This document shows positions 19,654 through 30,887 of a stretch of 64,000 bases of DNA, piece by piece. The DNA is taken from contig MPUH01000090.1 of assembly GCA_001970955.1 (NCBI GenBank), positions 1 to 64,000 on the forward strand. Direction: 5' to 3'. This stretch comes from Stentor coeruleus. Lineage: Eukaryota; Ciliophora; Heterotrichea; Heterotrichida; Stentoridae. The notes under the pieces are model-generated. The model was not told where the DNA came from. It was given only the letters and a program-made list of their open reading frames with translations, and did not search any database. The translations under genes were made by a program, and so were the position numbers. Each line of letters begins with the position of its first letter. The stretch's first letter is position 1.

Positions 19654-20874
19654 CTAATTAGTTATTGACAAGTTTTTTGTCAAGTACTTGGCATCAGCAA
19701 TAACTCCAGTACTTTCAAGATGATCAATAATAAACGTCAAATGCTCTGAGGCCATTGGAGAATCTAATTTTATATCTTGTATCGCTTCTACCGTATACAT
19801 TATCCCAGTTTCAATAACCTCTTTCTTTCCTATAGCCTCAGTGACTTGTACAACCAAATCACAGACCTTAAGAAACTCTTGTTCTCTATCATAATGTATA
19901 AGCGCATATTTAAAAGTTTGATTCACTAATTGCCTTTCTTTATTTTTGTTGTTTTTGAATATTTCTTTTATTACCTCTAAGTTTTTTTTCCCTATAACAT
20001 GTTCTCCAACAGCTTCTCTTAGTATAGTTTTTGTTTCTTCTGAGACATTTTGCTTAAGAATACGTTTAGAATTCCCACATTGGACTTGTTGAAATTCGCT
20101 TACTGAACCAAAGCTCACAATTTTACCAGTTTTTTTTGCATGACTTGGAGCATTTTCTGATGACTTTTGACGGAGAGGGGTTGGTGAAGTAAGGGTTGCT
20201 TTGTTTTCGATTAGGTCTAAGATGAGGAATTGAATTTTTTTGGATAGTCTTTCTGTGGATAATGATGATAAGTCGGTGAAAACTTTTTCTAAGCGCTCTA
20301 AGTTGCTGTAGGCAAGATGTGGACTGAGAAGCTTTAATAAATAAAATGCTGCTTCGAGTTGGCAGTCAGATGAAGTTTGTTTTATCGAAACTTCGAAGAA
20401 TTGAAAAACCACCATACATTTAACTAGCTTCTCTTTGTAAAGAAGCCCGATAAACTTACTCGAAGGAACTAAGGATTCTGAGTTCTGAGAAAGTTGTGCT
20501 TCGCATTTCCGATTGATTGTCTGCTTAAAAGCTTTACTTACTTCTTTATTTTGTTGTTTAATCTGAGCATAAAAGTAAGCGCATGTGTTCGAAAAAAGCC
20601 CTGCAAAGTTTCTGACAACAGCTCTATCGAAAATGAGCTTAACAAGCTCAGTAAGGAGCTTAAAATTGTATTGAAAACCAGTGACTAACTCTAAACCAAG
20701 TCGTTCGAAGTTATCTTCAGTGACTTTGTTTAAAACCAATCTGATTTTACGAAACTTGACGTCTAAATCAGGGATTTCAGCATTGAGATCAATATTTACG
20801 TTTGCGTTTAATAAATCTTCCTTTTTCTTAATCTTAATCTCTTCATTCGCGTCGTTATTAATAACTGGGTTCAT
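19654..20874 (-). CDS. eIF4G-like translation factor (MIF4G + MA3-like)
   Basis: A 406-aa protein. Residues about 35-230 form a MIF4G domain, recognised by FRKIRLVLNKVTEDNFERL near 41, then LLTELVKLIFDRAVVRNFAGLF and FIGLLYKEKLV. A basic serine-rich linker follows. Residues about 275-400 are helical and MA3-like (TILREAVGEHVIGKKNLEVI, FKYALIHYDREQEFLKVCDL). This is the order in eIF4G and plant eIFiso4G, which bridge eIF4A and eIF4E at the mRNA cap. No clear eIF4E-binding motif is visible at this short N-terminus, so it may be a p97/DAP5-like or specialised form. A single exon. Confidence 0.8.
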   Translation of the reverse strand: MNPVINNDANEEIKIKKKEDLLNANVNIDLNAEIPDLDVKFRKIRLVLNKVTEDNFERLGLELVTGFQYNFKLLTELVKLIFDRAVVRNFAGLFSNTCAYFYAQIKQQNKEVSKAFKQTINRKCEAQLSQNSESLVPSSKFIGLLYKEKLVKCMVVFQFFEVSIKQTSSDCQLEAAFYLLKLLSPHLAYSNLERLEKVFTDLSSLSTERLSKKIQFLILDLIENKATLTSPTPLRQKSSENAPSHAKKTGKIVSFGSVSEFQQVQCGNSKRILKQNVSEETKTILREAVGEHVIGKKNLEVIKEIFKNNKNKERQLVNQTFKYALIHYDREQEFLKVCDLVVQVTEAIGKKEVIETGIMYTVEAIQDIKLDSPMASEHLTFIIDHLESTGVIADAKYLTKNLSITN

Positions 20875-22066
20875 TTATTTTTATCCATTAGTCTCCTGGG
20901 ATTCTGGCCTTACAATATGGTAAATCTCAAATTTGGCAATTCGGGGAATAATGATATAACTTTAAGCATAATGTGACTGGAGATGATTCTAAGTTTCATC
21001 TAATAAAATTTTTCCCAATCAAACTGAAAATTTATACAAACCAACATGAAGCTTTTAATTTATTTTACCTTTAAAGACTTAGATTAAATCAAGATTTTTA
21101 ATTTTTAGTAGTGGTTTCGCATAAGCAATTTTTGAAAAATGTAAAAACTGCATGTTTTAGATTGAGTTAAGGTTATTCAATAAATCCTTCTAAACAAAAA
21201 GGAATAATCTTCAAGTGCATGACAAAGAATGCAATTACCCTTAGATTAGGGATATTAGAACATTTATAGTTGTTAAATTCTCACTTAAGACTACGAAAAA
21301 AGCCAAGTCGTGTGAAAATTGCCATGAATGAAATTTTCTGAGTAGTTAAAGTTACTAGAAAAAATAAGGTAAAAGCTTTAGATAGTAACATGAAGCTTAT
21401 ATGGTTTTTGATGTTGTTATGAAAAGTTTTAGGTAAATAACGAGATTTGCTATTTAGTTTGGTTTTTTGTGGTAAAGTTTTAATAAAAAATATTACTTTG
21501 ATTTATTATAGATAATAATTTATTTACTATTACATAATGAGATATATAGTTCAGATAATGTATACTAAATAATTTTATAAGCATAAGCAAATATAACACT
21601 TTATATAAAATTAATACTGAATATAATAATGATGCATTTGAAGGAATTAAGAAAAATGATGAGCTTGATAATAATTAAAATAATAATTGTTCAATTTGAA
21701 GGAATTAAGAAAAATAATGAGCTTGATGATAATTAGCATATGTTATCTTCAAGGGAAATTCTGGATTTCTATCTAAAAATCCAATAATATGCTTTGAGGA
21801 TTTTAGGTTATTCATTAATTTTATTCATTAAAAGAAATTGGCAATTAGTAAATTTTTCTTAATTGATTCATCCTACAACATTTACAAAAAAGGTTATTTA
21901 TCATAATATTTCTACAATACTTCATTTTCCTATTTTCTTCATCCTAATTTTTGTAATTTTAACCCTTATAAACTTAAATAAAGCATTATGTGTATTATGA
22001 GATTACCAAAATGAGCTTTGAATATTAAGTGATATATAAATTATGGTTTAGCCAATTGCTATTATA
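20875..22066. other. Divergent intergenic region, 1.2 kb
   Basis: No gene is recognised. It contains two copies of a 42-bp direct repeat (21636-21677 and 21694-21735, with two mismatches) and becomes A/C-rich from about 21880 before the plus-strand gene. Confidence 0.5.
21636..21735. repeat. 42-bp direct repeat, two copies 58 bp apart
   Basis: Both copies begin ATTTGAAGGAATTAAGAAAA and continue with GATGAGCTTGATAATAATTA or a close variant. No coding sense is apparent. Confidence 0.75.
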
Positions 22067-23017
22067 ATGTATGATGATAATAGAAAAAAATCTTTAAAAG
22101 TAAAAATCCCTGTAAAGGTAGTAAAGCAAGATGACAAGGGCAGCCCAAGTAAACTCCAAAAAAGTTCATCGAAATACAGCGAAAAGGATCTTATTGACAA
22201 AAGTATCGAAAAAGACTTGCAGTTAGAAATGGGAAATCCGTTGGACTTCCTCAAACCAAATGATATCATGGAGTCCATGGGTTACATTAAACGCGAAACT
22301 GTATCAAGACACAGTAGCGTAGGGTCTTCCAGGGTATTCGAAAAATACAGAGAAAAAAGTGATCTTCCCTCAGCAAGCAGCTTAAAACAAGACACTTTAA
22401 AACGTCGGCTAACAATGCGCCAATCTATATTAAAAGTCCCAAATCACTTCCAATTACAAAATCATATCAATGGTATCAATCAGCGTATTACTCAAGATCT
22501 CAAAGAACATGATAAAAAAGTTAGCAATCTCCCTTTAAAAGATAAAATATCATACTTTAAACAAGAAAAATCTCTTAATAACTTTGAAAAAACACAAAAG
22601 GAATGGAATAAAATTCAAGGTGGGCTTACTAAAAGAATTAACAAACCTTTACAGAAACTTTTATGTAGTACTTATTATATAAACAATAAAAAAGATCTTG
22701 AAAAAGAAACTTCTTGGCTTATGACTTTAAGACAAGATCAGAATGTTGAGAAAGTTGAGAGTTTTATGCCTATTGGGTATGATTTAAATGGGCTGTATTT
22801 AAGGAATGTTGTGAATGTTAAACAAAAAAACTGTTTTAGGACTTTTAGTTGTAATGATTTGAAAGTTACTGGGCAGTCTAAGCTTCCTTTAGAAATTGAA
22901 GCTTTAAGAAGACCGGGAAGCAGGGTATGCACAAAGAATGATATTGGGAAAACTGAGCCAGAAGAGATTTTTGTTGAAAATTATGACTTTAATCACAAGT
23001 TTCTTAGAATAATTTAG
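22067..23017 (+). CDS. Unknown basic protein
   Basis: A 316-aa Lys/Ser-rich protein from ATG 22067. It is very basic at the start (NRKKSLKVKIPVKVVK) and has a long charged middle (KDLEKETSWLMTLRQDQNVEKVE). The composition suggests a cytoskeleton-associated or nuclear scaffold, but I recognise no domain. It is a single exon flanked by the usual A/C-rich leader and G/T-rich trailer, which supports it being a real gene. Confidence 0.7.
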   Translation: MYDDNRKKSLKVKIPVKVVKQDDKGSPSKLQKSSSKYSEKDLIDKSIEKDLQLEMGNPLDFLKPNDIMESMGYIKRETVSRHSSVGSSRVFEKYREKSDLPSASSLKQDTLKRRLTMRQSILKVPNHFQLQNHINGINQRITQDLKEHDKKVSNLPLKDKISYFKQEKSLNNFEKTQKEWNKIQGGLTKRINKPLQKLLCSTYYINNKKDLEKETSWLMTLRQDQNVEKVESFMPIGYDLNGLYLRNVVNVKQKNCFRTFSCNDLKVTGQSKLPLEIEALRRPGSRVCTKNDIGKTEPEEIFVENYDFNHKFLRII

Positions 23018-23764
23018 ATGTATTTTTATGATTTTTTGAAGGTTTTTTAAGAAGTTTTTGGAGATTTGGATGCGTTTTTATTGTGTTATTAAGTTTATGT
23101 TGATTGTGATAATAGCTATTGTTTTAAAAATATTTTAGTAGTTTAAAGATAATATTATGTGTGAAATTATAAAGAGTATTTTTATGTAGTTCAGTTTAAG
23201 AAAATAGAATGATTTTATATTAAAAATCTATACTAATATGATCAAATCTCTTATTAAATAACAAGTTGATATTTTTAAAATCCTACATTTTCCACCTAAC
23301 TTAATAAACAGTCAGATGAAATCGGATGGTCTACAAATAATCTATTATCAAACCTAAAATTCATAAAATGATTCCTTTAACTCACATCCTTATAAAAATT
23401 ATATATTCTCCTTCCATCTACACCTCTCTCATTTTCCAACCAATTTCATTACCCAACCTCAAAAATATAATAATTTAAATAACCACATAAACCAACACTC
23501 AATCATCAAAATATTTACCCACTGTCTTTCTCCAACAGCCACTTCTCCTAACATCTCTCCAAACTCTACCTCCAACTTTTATCCTCACAAAAACCCAACC
23601 TTTAATTTCCTAAAAACTTCAAAAATCCAATTAAACCTTATCCTAATTCTAATAAAAAAACTAAATCTTCCTAAAACCTTTTTCTAAAACCTAATCCAAT
23701 ATGCTATAAAACCCTAAAAAATATTTATAAAACTAAAAATGCTAGTTATGGCAATAATATAAAC
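23018..23764. other. Convergent intergenic region
   Basis: G/T-rich to about 23270 and strongly A/C-rich from about 23290 to 23760, as expected between two gene 3' ends. Nothing else is seen. Confidence 0.5.
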
Positions 23765-24469
23765 CTAACTACAAGCAGACGAAAACATACTTTCCCTAAC
23801 AGTTTCCTTCCAAGCTTTATAATGCGAGGTTTTCTTCCATGAATAATAGAACTTAGTGATATCCTTTATAGCTTTGTCTGGGGTAAGTAATTTTTCAATT
23901 GCATCGAACTTTTTGCCAAAGCTACAAAGGGTGCATTCAAAAACTGCAATTTGCTTTGGGCTCCAAGTCTCTATTTAGGCCTTACCAAACTCTAGTTCAG
24001 TCCTCAAAGGAGAAACAATCATTGACAAAGGATCAGAAATCTGACGTGAACGAGCCCTTTTGCCAGGTCGGAAAACATCACTATTAGACTTGCTTTTAGA
24101 AAAAGGGTCACCAAAGTACATAAGGCTTACAATGCTAAGGTAATTCTCAAAAGATTGTAATGCCTTGCCAGCAAGGATTTGGTCTTTGCTTAGATCAGCA
24201 GTATTCTTAGCCTGTGAGAAATAGTTCTGAGAATTAGAGTTCAGCCACTTTCTTGAAGCTTTTTTAAATATTAGAGGTGAAATAGCTTTAAACTGGATGT
24301 CCGAGACCACACTTAGGTCACTATATAATTTTTACCTTGATCCTTCTTCGACTTCATATTCACTGCTCCAGTCGAGCATATCTTGGAATTGTGCAGACTT
24401 TTCTTCATTTATATGGGAAACTATATTCCCGGTTGTGTTAGAAGTTAAGCTACTTGAGTCTGTTTGCAT
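23765..24469 (-). CDS. ELM2-SANT-like chromatin corepressor protein (three exons)
   Basis: Removing two 15-nt introns (24321-24335 and 23971-23985) gives a 224-aa protein. An ELM2-like region near residues 48-100 starts with SDLSVVSDIQFKAISP, and the C-terminal 60 residues form a SANT domain: ETWSPKQIAVFECTL, FGKKFDAIEKLL, then ITKFYYSWKKTSHYKAW, which is the FYYxWKK pattern of MIER/RCOR/MTA proteins. In those proteins ELM2-SANT recruits and activates class I histone deacetylases. The ELM2 part is weak, the SANT part clear. The start is ATG 24469, the stop TAG at 23765. Open frames on the plus strand here are shadows. A BET-like gene lies next upstream on the same strand. Confidence 0.8.
23971..23985 (-). 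other. 15-nt intron
   Basis: Sense sequence GTAAGGCCTAAATAG, with A at position 10. Retention gives an in-frame TAA. Removal exposes the SANT domain. Confidence 0.9.
24321..24335 (-). other. 15-nt intron
   Basis: Sense sequence GTAAAAATTATATAG, with A at position 10. Retention gives an immediate in-frame TAA. Removal joins the N-terminal exon to the ELM2-like region. Confidence 0.88.
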
Positions 24470-25378
24470 AATATATTGAAATTATAATGTTGGGGTTTAT
24501 ATAATAATATTAGGATTTGGATAGGAGAATATGATTATAATGGCTCAAAATATAGTTTTTCAGTGAGTGGTGAATAAGATTTTCGACTGGAATAATTTAG
24601 ATGTAATGACTTAGGATATATATTAACTTTATGCTAACTTATAATTATTATAACCTATAAAAAGCTAAGAAAAAATGCATCCTTTCATCTTTGTCCAGAT
24701 TCTGATTGGGAAAAAATCATCAATTCGCCTGTTTGATTTTGATTTTAGGTAAAGGAGATTTGAAAGATCAGACTGTTTAGTTAATTAAATTTCTTAGGAT
24801 TACAAAATTGTATGTTGTTTTGTAAAGATGCTCAGAAAAAGGGTCGGCTTAAGATATTAGATTGCTTGAGTTTTGGGTTTTATATGTTTTTAGGGTGAAA
24901 TTAAGGAAAAACTATGATATATTAGATGTTTAGGCATAAGAAAAAGTTAATAAGTAAAAGCAAACAGTTGTTTTATGGATCTATGAGAGGAAGGCTAATA
25001 ATAAAAAAATATTCCTAATGATTTTAATAACCATATAAAAAGTTTGTTTTTGCTTTGTATATAATTATGCAAGCTTAAAAGTTTTATAGATGCAATTCAT
25101 AATATCAGAAATACTTTTTATATTATTACCTAATCTTCAGTTATAAAGACTATTTATATAAATAGAAACCAGCTATAAATCATATACAATAAGCCAAAAA
25201 CTTTTAGTTATCTTATCTCAACATACAATATCTCATATTTCTTAAAAAAATACCCTCAAAAATAAAAAATTCCTCCATTACCCAAACACACTTCCAAAAG
25301 TCTTCAAATATTTTTCTAAATCCTTAATCCATTATCCTATTTACTCCTATATATAAACAAATTAACTTGGCAAAAACT
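24470..25378. other. Intergenic region between two minus-strand genes
   Basis: G/T-rich near 24480-24990, then A/C-rich from about 25100. This is the polarity expected for upstream of one minus-strand gene and downstream of the next. No gene is seen. Confidence 0.5.
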
Positions 25379-26017
25379 TTATTCATTCTTAGGTCTTTTT
25401 TGTGGAAGGTTTTCACTAGTATACTCTTCAATAATCTCTTGCAACAAATTAAAAGTTTCTCTAGTAATCGAATCTAATTTAATTTTAATCTTATCCGTTT
25501 CCATTGTCTCTACAGATTCAGGGCATTTTTCTTTCACAACCTTGACAATTTTTTCCAAAGTACCCTGATTGAGTTTCCTCACAGCCTCAGTCATCCTCCA
25601 CTTCTCTTCAAAAGTAGCATTTTTAAGGTCTTCAAAAATTCCATCATCATTACCAGTGTTTTTATTAGTATGAGGTAAAGGTAATCTAAGTTTAGAACAA
25701 TGTCTTCGAGTTTGTTTTTCTAAGAAAACAGCTTGTTGATGGATTTCCTATATATGATTTACTGTTGTAACTTCATTATACTTTTTACAATTATCCCAAA
25801 CTAATTGAATATCAGCTATAAAGTCGTGTATGTTAGTATAATGATGAGATTTAAGTCTTTTTTTTATAGTTCCTATATCCATTGGGTTTTTTATTATAAT
25901 TGGGTACATGGGAATACCTAAACGCTTGTAGTCGACAGGAGCTAAAAACTCTTGGCATTCTTCATGAAGTTCTATTAGGTTTAGCAGCTGAAAAGCTTTT
26001 GCCTCTTGATTTTCCAT
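25379..26017 (-). CDS. Minimal BET-type protein: one bromodomain plus ET domain (two exons)
   Basis: Splicing the 15-nt intron at 25748-25762 joins two frames into a 207-aa protein. The bromodomain (about 5-105) has YPIIIKNPMDIGTIKKRL, WDNCKKYN with the acetyl-lysine-binding Asn, then the helix EIHQQAVFLEKQ restored by splicing. An ET (NET) domain (about 143-205) follows: LNQGTLEKIVKVVKEKCPE, IKIKLDSITRETFNLLQEI. This is the BET/GTE arrangement with a single bromodomain, as in plant GTEs, but very short. It should read acetylated histones. The start is ATG 26017. Confidence 0.9.
25748..25762 (-). other. 15-nt intron
   Basis: Sense sequence GTAAATCATATATAG, with A at position 10. Its own terminal TAG is the in-frame stop if retained. 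It lies within the last bromodomain helix. Confidence 0.92.
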
Positions 26018-27096
26018 ATTATTTTTGGTTAGAAGATTAGGATTTTGCCGTTATAAAGTAGTAGTTTTGATATTGGCAAAGATTTTTACCTGGGCTTGGT
26101 TGGAGATTTTGATGATAATTTGTGATGGCTTATTATTTAAGCAGGGTAGATTTTTGTGAATTTTTTGGAAAGTGGAGAATATGGAGGTTTAAATATAGGA
26201 TTGGAGTGATTTTATGGATTTTTAGATAATAGTTTTGTTTCTATAAAGATTTGTTTGTAGGTACTTATCGATTGTATATACTCTTTATAATCCTAAGTAA
26301 TTCTCAATGCATAGAAAAGGATTTTGTAAACTGACATGTAATAATGATAAGAAATTATTGTAATAAAGCAAAATTTGAGCAAGATAAAATTTGGTGAAGT
26401 TTTTTTTTTCAAGAAAATTATATTGTTTATAAGCAAAGCTATGTTAGAATTTAGATTTTTTTTTCTATTATAAGATGAAATCAGATAGTTTTTAGGTTGG
26501 TTAAAATAATTAAGTTTAGATATGGTGAGTTAATACCGCATTTTCCTCAATCTTTAATGGACAAATCGCACTCCTTTGAGTATAACACGAGTTTATAAAT
26601 TCAGAACTTAACCTGCTGCAAATCTTATACAAACTTATTATTTATAAACCATGAATTATATATCCCTCCAAAAATATTTCATTTTTCTTAATCATGTATC
26701 AATATATAAAACTTAAGTTTTGAATTATGCTAATAATTACTTCAACTGCATATAATTTATAATTTAAATTATAAAACTCTATCATTTCCAGTTTCTAAGA
26801 CCTTATTTTATAATCATATCCACTATTAATTTTCCCATCTTTCTTATCAGCCATTTCTCTTATCACAAACTCAAACCTTCAATACATAATATTTAAACCT
26901 TGCCAATTAATATTCAACCCATACATCAAATCTAAACTAAACAACCATTTAAAATTCCTAAACTTCAAACTTTCACTTTAAACTAAGAAAATTCTGTAAA
27001 ACTCTTTAAAATTCCTAAACTTCAAACTTTCACTTTATACTAAGAAAATTCTGTAAAACTCTTTTTGTTAAATAATAAAAATATAATAGAAATCCT
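26018..27096. other. Divergent intergenic region
   Basis: G/T-rich on the left, A/C-rich from about 26530 to the start of the thioredoxin-TPR gene. It contains a 57-bp tandem duplication at 26951-27064. No gene is seen. Confidence 0.55.
26951..27064. repeat. 57-bp tandem duplication
   Basis: Positions 26951-27007 and 27008-27064 are the same apart from one base (A or T in ACTTTAAACT/ACTTTATACT). There is no n between the copies. Confidence 0.85.
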
Positions 27097-28089
27097 ATGA
27101 TGCGAAAATTAGTTCGGTTTTTTAACGAGAAAAACATGAAGGATATCGCATTTAAAGCTATGGAGGAGTACAAAGAGTTCATATTCGAAGTAGATTCTGT
27201 GACTACCTGGCTAGATCGTGTCCTAAGAAACCCAAACCCAGTAGTTTTACAAGCATATGCAAATTGGTCTATTCCATGTAGAAAGCTCATGCCAATATTA
27301 GAAAAGAAAACTTTAGAAGCTGAAGGGAAATGGGCTTATGGTCGACTAGACATTGATGAAGTTCCAGACTTAGCAACCGCATTACAGATTAAATTGGTTC
27401 CAACAGTATTCCTCATAAACAAAGGTCATTCAATGAATCGTATTGAAGGATTACCTACTGAAGAAAGTATTAATGAATTCTTAGATGATGTAAAACTCGT
27501 TGCTGGGCTTGAAAGTGATGAAATGGTTTTTCAAGGCTTACTTTCAGCAGGCAAAGAATTCATTCAAGAAAAAAAGTATGATGAAGCTTTAAGATCATTC
27601 TCAGAAGCTTTAAAGGTTAAAAGCTTTGGAGAAAAACATTTTGTTGAATGCTATGAAGGGATGCTTAAAGCTGCGTTTAATAAAGGGGATACAAAATTAT
27701 CTCAAGAATATTTAGAAAAAATAAAGACAAGAAAAAATGAGCTTTCAACTGAAGGGGCGAAATTTTTTGAGGATGTTGAAAAAAGTTTGAATGACAATAA
27801 GAAAATGTCAGAAGAGTTTATAAAAAAAAAAACTGTGGTTGAAGAAAAAATACGCCAAAATCCGAAGAATTATGAATTTATGAACGAACTTTGTAAGTTG
27901 TATTATGAAAATGGATATCATGAAGAAGCTATTGAAATTGGGTTGGAAATTATTGATTTGGAAAAAAGCTTTAAAGGGTATGGGCAAAAAGCTGTGGTAG
28001 GGATTTTGAATGATTTAGGTCCTTCGCATGTTTTGACGAAACCAACTAGGAAAAGGTTACAAAGTTTGCATAATAAATATTCTGTTTAG
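27097..28089 (+). CDS. CnoX/YbbN-like thioredoxin-TPR protein
   Basis: A 330-aa protein with a thioredoxin fold at about residues 35-130 (VVLQAYANWSIPCRKLMPIL, then LVPTVFLI with the cis-proline) and helical TPR-like repeats from about 145 to the end (KYDEALRSFSEALKV, YHEEAIEIGLEIID). The active site reads SIPC (residues 58-61) instead of CxxC. An SxxC site and the Trx-TPR order match E. coli CnoX/YbbN, a chaperone holdase that hands clients to GroEL and DnaK. The basic N-terminus MMRKLVRFFNEKNMK could target mitochondria, giving an alphaproteobacterial-type role there; this is inference. Confidence 0.85.
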   Translation: MMRKLVRFFNEKNMKDIAFKAMEEYKEFIFEVDSVTTWLDRVLRNPNPVVLQAYANWSIPCRKLMPILEKKTLEAEGKWAYGRLDIDEVPDLATALQIKLVPTVFLINKGHSMNRIEGLPTEESINEFLDDVKLVAGLESDEMVFQGLLSAGKEFIQEKKYDEALRSFSEALKVKSFGEKHFVECYEGMLKAAFNKGDTKLSQEYLEKIKTRKNELSTEGAKFFEDVEKSLNDNKKMSEEFIKKKTVVEEKIRQNPKNYEFMNELCKLYYENGYHEEAIEIGLEIIDLEKSFKGYGQKAVVGILNDLGPSHVLTKPTRKRLQSLHNKYSV

Positions 28090-28901
28090 GTAATAATAGA
28101 TTGATGATGAAAATATGAGTGTTTAGAGAAATTAAGATTTATCGTAAAATTAATGTTTGTAATGTTAGGCTAATAGTTGGAAGGTATATTATGTTGTTTA
28201 GGAAAATCATAATTGGTTTATAAGAGAATTTAGTGAGATGTTATTGATTTGATTGATAGTTTAAAGTTTAGAGTAATATTTAACCATAAAAAAATAATTT
28301 CTTCAATGTAAGGTCTAATGATGATATTCATATTTTATTTCAAACTATTTTTATTGGTGAAAGATTTTATTGTGTTATGTTATTTTAGCTATTTCAAGTA
28401 AAATTCCTAAAGCTAAAGTTTAAAATCATACCCGAAATAAATTTATTTATTAGCATTATACTTATATCAATCTATTCATTAGACAATTTCTTACCTAAAA
28501 ATATTTAATTATTTTTATACAATTATATCATAAAACCAATTCCTGAATAATCTCATTACAAAACTATATCTGCACTTAAATTAACCCTTCTAATTTAAAA
28601 ATCTCTTATCCAATTAATCATATTATATTATTTTCCTTATTCAAACCTTTACTCAAATAAACTTTAATCCTATCATCCAATTCAAAAAAAAATATAATTA
28701 TTTTAACTCTAATTCTTCATCTTCTTCAAAAATAATATTCAATCTAATCCTTTCCTTACCACTTACTATATTCAAAAAATTTCTCTCCACATAAAATTCT
28801 TACAAAAACCTATCCTTTCAATGTTTTGCCTTCCAAAATCCCAGCATTATTTTTACTTTTCACAATTTTAATATCACAATAAATTTTGAAGGATAAAAAT
28901 T
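28090..28901. other. Tandem intergenic region
   Basis: G/T-rich to about 28390, then A/C-rich to the next start. A clear example of the mid-spacer composition switch between two same-strand genes. No gene is seen. Confidence 0.5.
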
Positions 28902-29987
28902 ATGAACTCAACAAGCAATACGGATGTACTTGAACTAGATCGTTCTAAACCATTCTTGTGTATTATTTTAGAATTTTCACATTACACTGCAGGAGATCGA
29001 ATTAATGGTGAAGTACTGATGAATTTACCAGATAGCTTAAGTGAATCAAATTTGATCATGTATTCGTCTGGCTCTGAATTTCTACATGTTGTGACTAAAC
29101 ATAAAAAAGCAGTAAAATACAATAACGAAATATTTCATGTAGACACAACATTGAAAGTTTGGGAATACGAAACACCTAAAAGCCAATATAATTTCCCGTT
29201 TACTTTTAAGCTCCCGTATTTCGCTCCAGCAACGCTTTCTGTTAGGACTCAAGATAATGAAGGCAATTTGTTGGAAGCTTCTATTGTGTACGAAATAAAA
29301 GTTGTTCTAGAAATAAAAGGCAAAATCCTGCTACAAGACACAATCCCTCTACTGATATTCAACAACAAAACAAGATGTCCAATCCCCCCAAGTGTCTCAG
29401 AAACAGAACTTTCAACATGTTTCTGTTTCAAAAAAGGTCACTGCAACATATCTCTAAGCCAAACCAACAATCATCACCCCAATTACGGTGACACAGCTAA
29501 ATTCAAACTAGAATTAGACTGGTTTAACAATAAAGGTCAAATAACAGAAGTCTATGGTAAAGTTCTCTATAAGCTTCAACTATCAATACCTGGAGATAAA
29601 ACTTATGAGTTCACTATCGACCTTTGTGAATTCAAACATGCGAATTCTTTTTTTACTGAAGCTAACAGTATACAGACAAACTATGAATTTGATGTTAGTT
29701 TATATGGAGACTTTGGAGATAATGTTAGTAGTAATGCTACAGCTATGATTAATTCGAGTTATATTGGAGAAGCAACAGTTGTGTTTAATTTAGGTGTTAC
29801 AAATAGAATTGCTAAAGCTACTTTACCTGTGCATATTAATCCTAAGGTTTCGGAGAATAGGAATTTAATTGTTCCAAGTGATTGGGAAGCTTCAGCTTGC
29901 TCGCTATTGAGTATTTATTTACAATCAAAGACAGGGCATCCTATATTCTCACCAACAAAGACAAGTATAGCTTTAGTTAGGGAGTAA
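28902..29987 (+). CDS. Arrestin-fold (ARRDC/Vps26-like) protein
   Basis: A 361-aa all-beta protein. The arrestin N-terminal half (about 15-165) shows FSHYTAGDRINGEVLMNLP near 26, a central KVWEYETPKSQYNFPFTFKLP and ASIVYEIKVVLEIKGK, which match the first arrestin sandwich (GDxIxGxV..., YxFPFxFxLP, VxYxIxVxL). The C-terminal half (about 185-350) is a second sandwich. Alpha-arrestins link membrane receptors to ubiquitin ligases and endocytosis. No PPxY motif was noticed, so ligase recruitment is not supported here. A single exon. Confidence 0.8.
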   Translation: MNSTSNTDVLELDRSKPFLCIILEFSHYTAGDRINGEVLMNLPDSLSESNLIMYSSGSEFLHVVTKHKKAVKYNNEIFHVDTTLKVWEYETPKSQYNFPFTFKLPYFAPATLSVRTQDNEGNLLEASIVYEIKVVLEIKGKILLQDTIPLLIFNNKTRCPIPPSVSETELSTCFCFKKGHCNISLSQTNNHHPNYGDTAKFKLELDWFNNKGQITEVYGKVLYKLQLSIPGDKTYEFTIDLCEFKHANSFFTEANSIQTNYEFDVSLYGDFGDNVSSNATAMINSSYIGEATVVFNLGVTNRIAKATLPVHINPKVSENRNLIVPSDWEASACSLLSIYLQSKTGHPIFSPTKTSIALVRE

Positions 29988-30887
29988 TTAATGTAACCAG
30001 ATTTTATGAGAAATATATAAAACAAATATTCTTAAAAGTATAGTATTACTAATACTCTTTTTGGTTTTATAAAAAATTTTGATGTGAGATTATATGGATT
30101 TTATAGGTTTATTGAAAATATTGATATTCTTTTAGCAATTCAGTGTAGAAAATAAAGTTTTTTTATAAAGAAACTGATATGATTGTTTATTAAAAATATT
30201 ATGCTTTAATGATTATTGATTTGGGAGATCATTATGGTAATTTTTTTATATAATATAGTTTTTTGTTTAATTTAAAATGATGTTTCACAAGTTATTATTT
30301 AAAATTTATGTATTTGTTATGGAGTTTGTAGTTCAAGATATGTGAAAAAATATGAAATCGAGAACTTTCAACTGAAGGTTTTTCAGCTATTCCTAATAAA
30401 ATTTATATGTATAATATTTGTAAGACAATTTGAGAGAATATGACAAACTACTTTAATGGCTTGCATCATCACAGAATAAAATGCAATAAACTCATAGGAC
30501 TAATCAGTAAAATAGTTAGACACTAAAAAAAAGCATTATAACAGTCTGCCCTATTTTACCAGAAAAGCTGATATATACAAATCTTTCCTTAAGAAAACTT
30601 TACAAATTCGACAAATTATCTTCACTCATATTCCCATCACAATCTTTCTATTATTTTCATTTCTTAATCCAATCGTCACCAAACCATTTTCATCTTAGCA
30701 AGACTAATACAATTCCCACAAAACTACATATATACAATCCATACACACATCCCAATTAAAACACATAAAAAATCTTAAAAAAACTAACAAAAGTTTTTCA
30801 GCAAAATTATCACCACATTTCCAATTCTTCTACTCCCTTCTCTTTAACTCTAAAATTTAATAATCCTTCTCTAAAACAATTACCAAA
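29988..30887. other. Tandem intergenic region
   Basis: G/T-rich to about 30480 and A/C-rich from about 30530. Nothing coding or repeated is seen. Confidence 0.5.

Noticed and set aside
23899-24479. Plus-strand frames at 23899-24087 and 24297-24479
   Set aside because: They are antisense to the spliced ELM2-SANT gene, whose SANT domain is clear.
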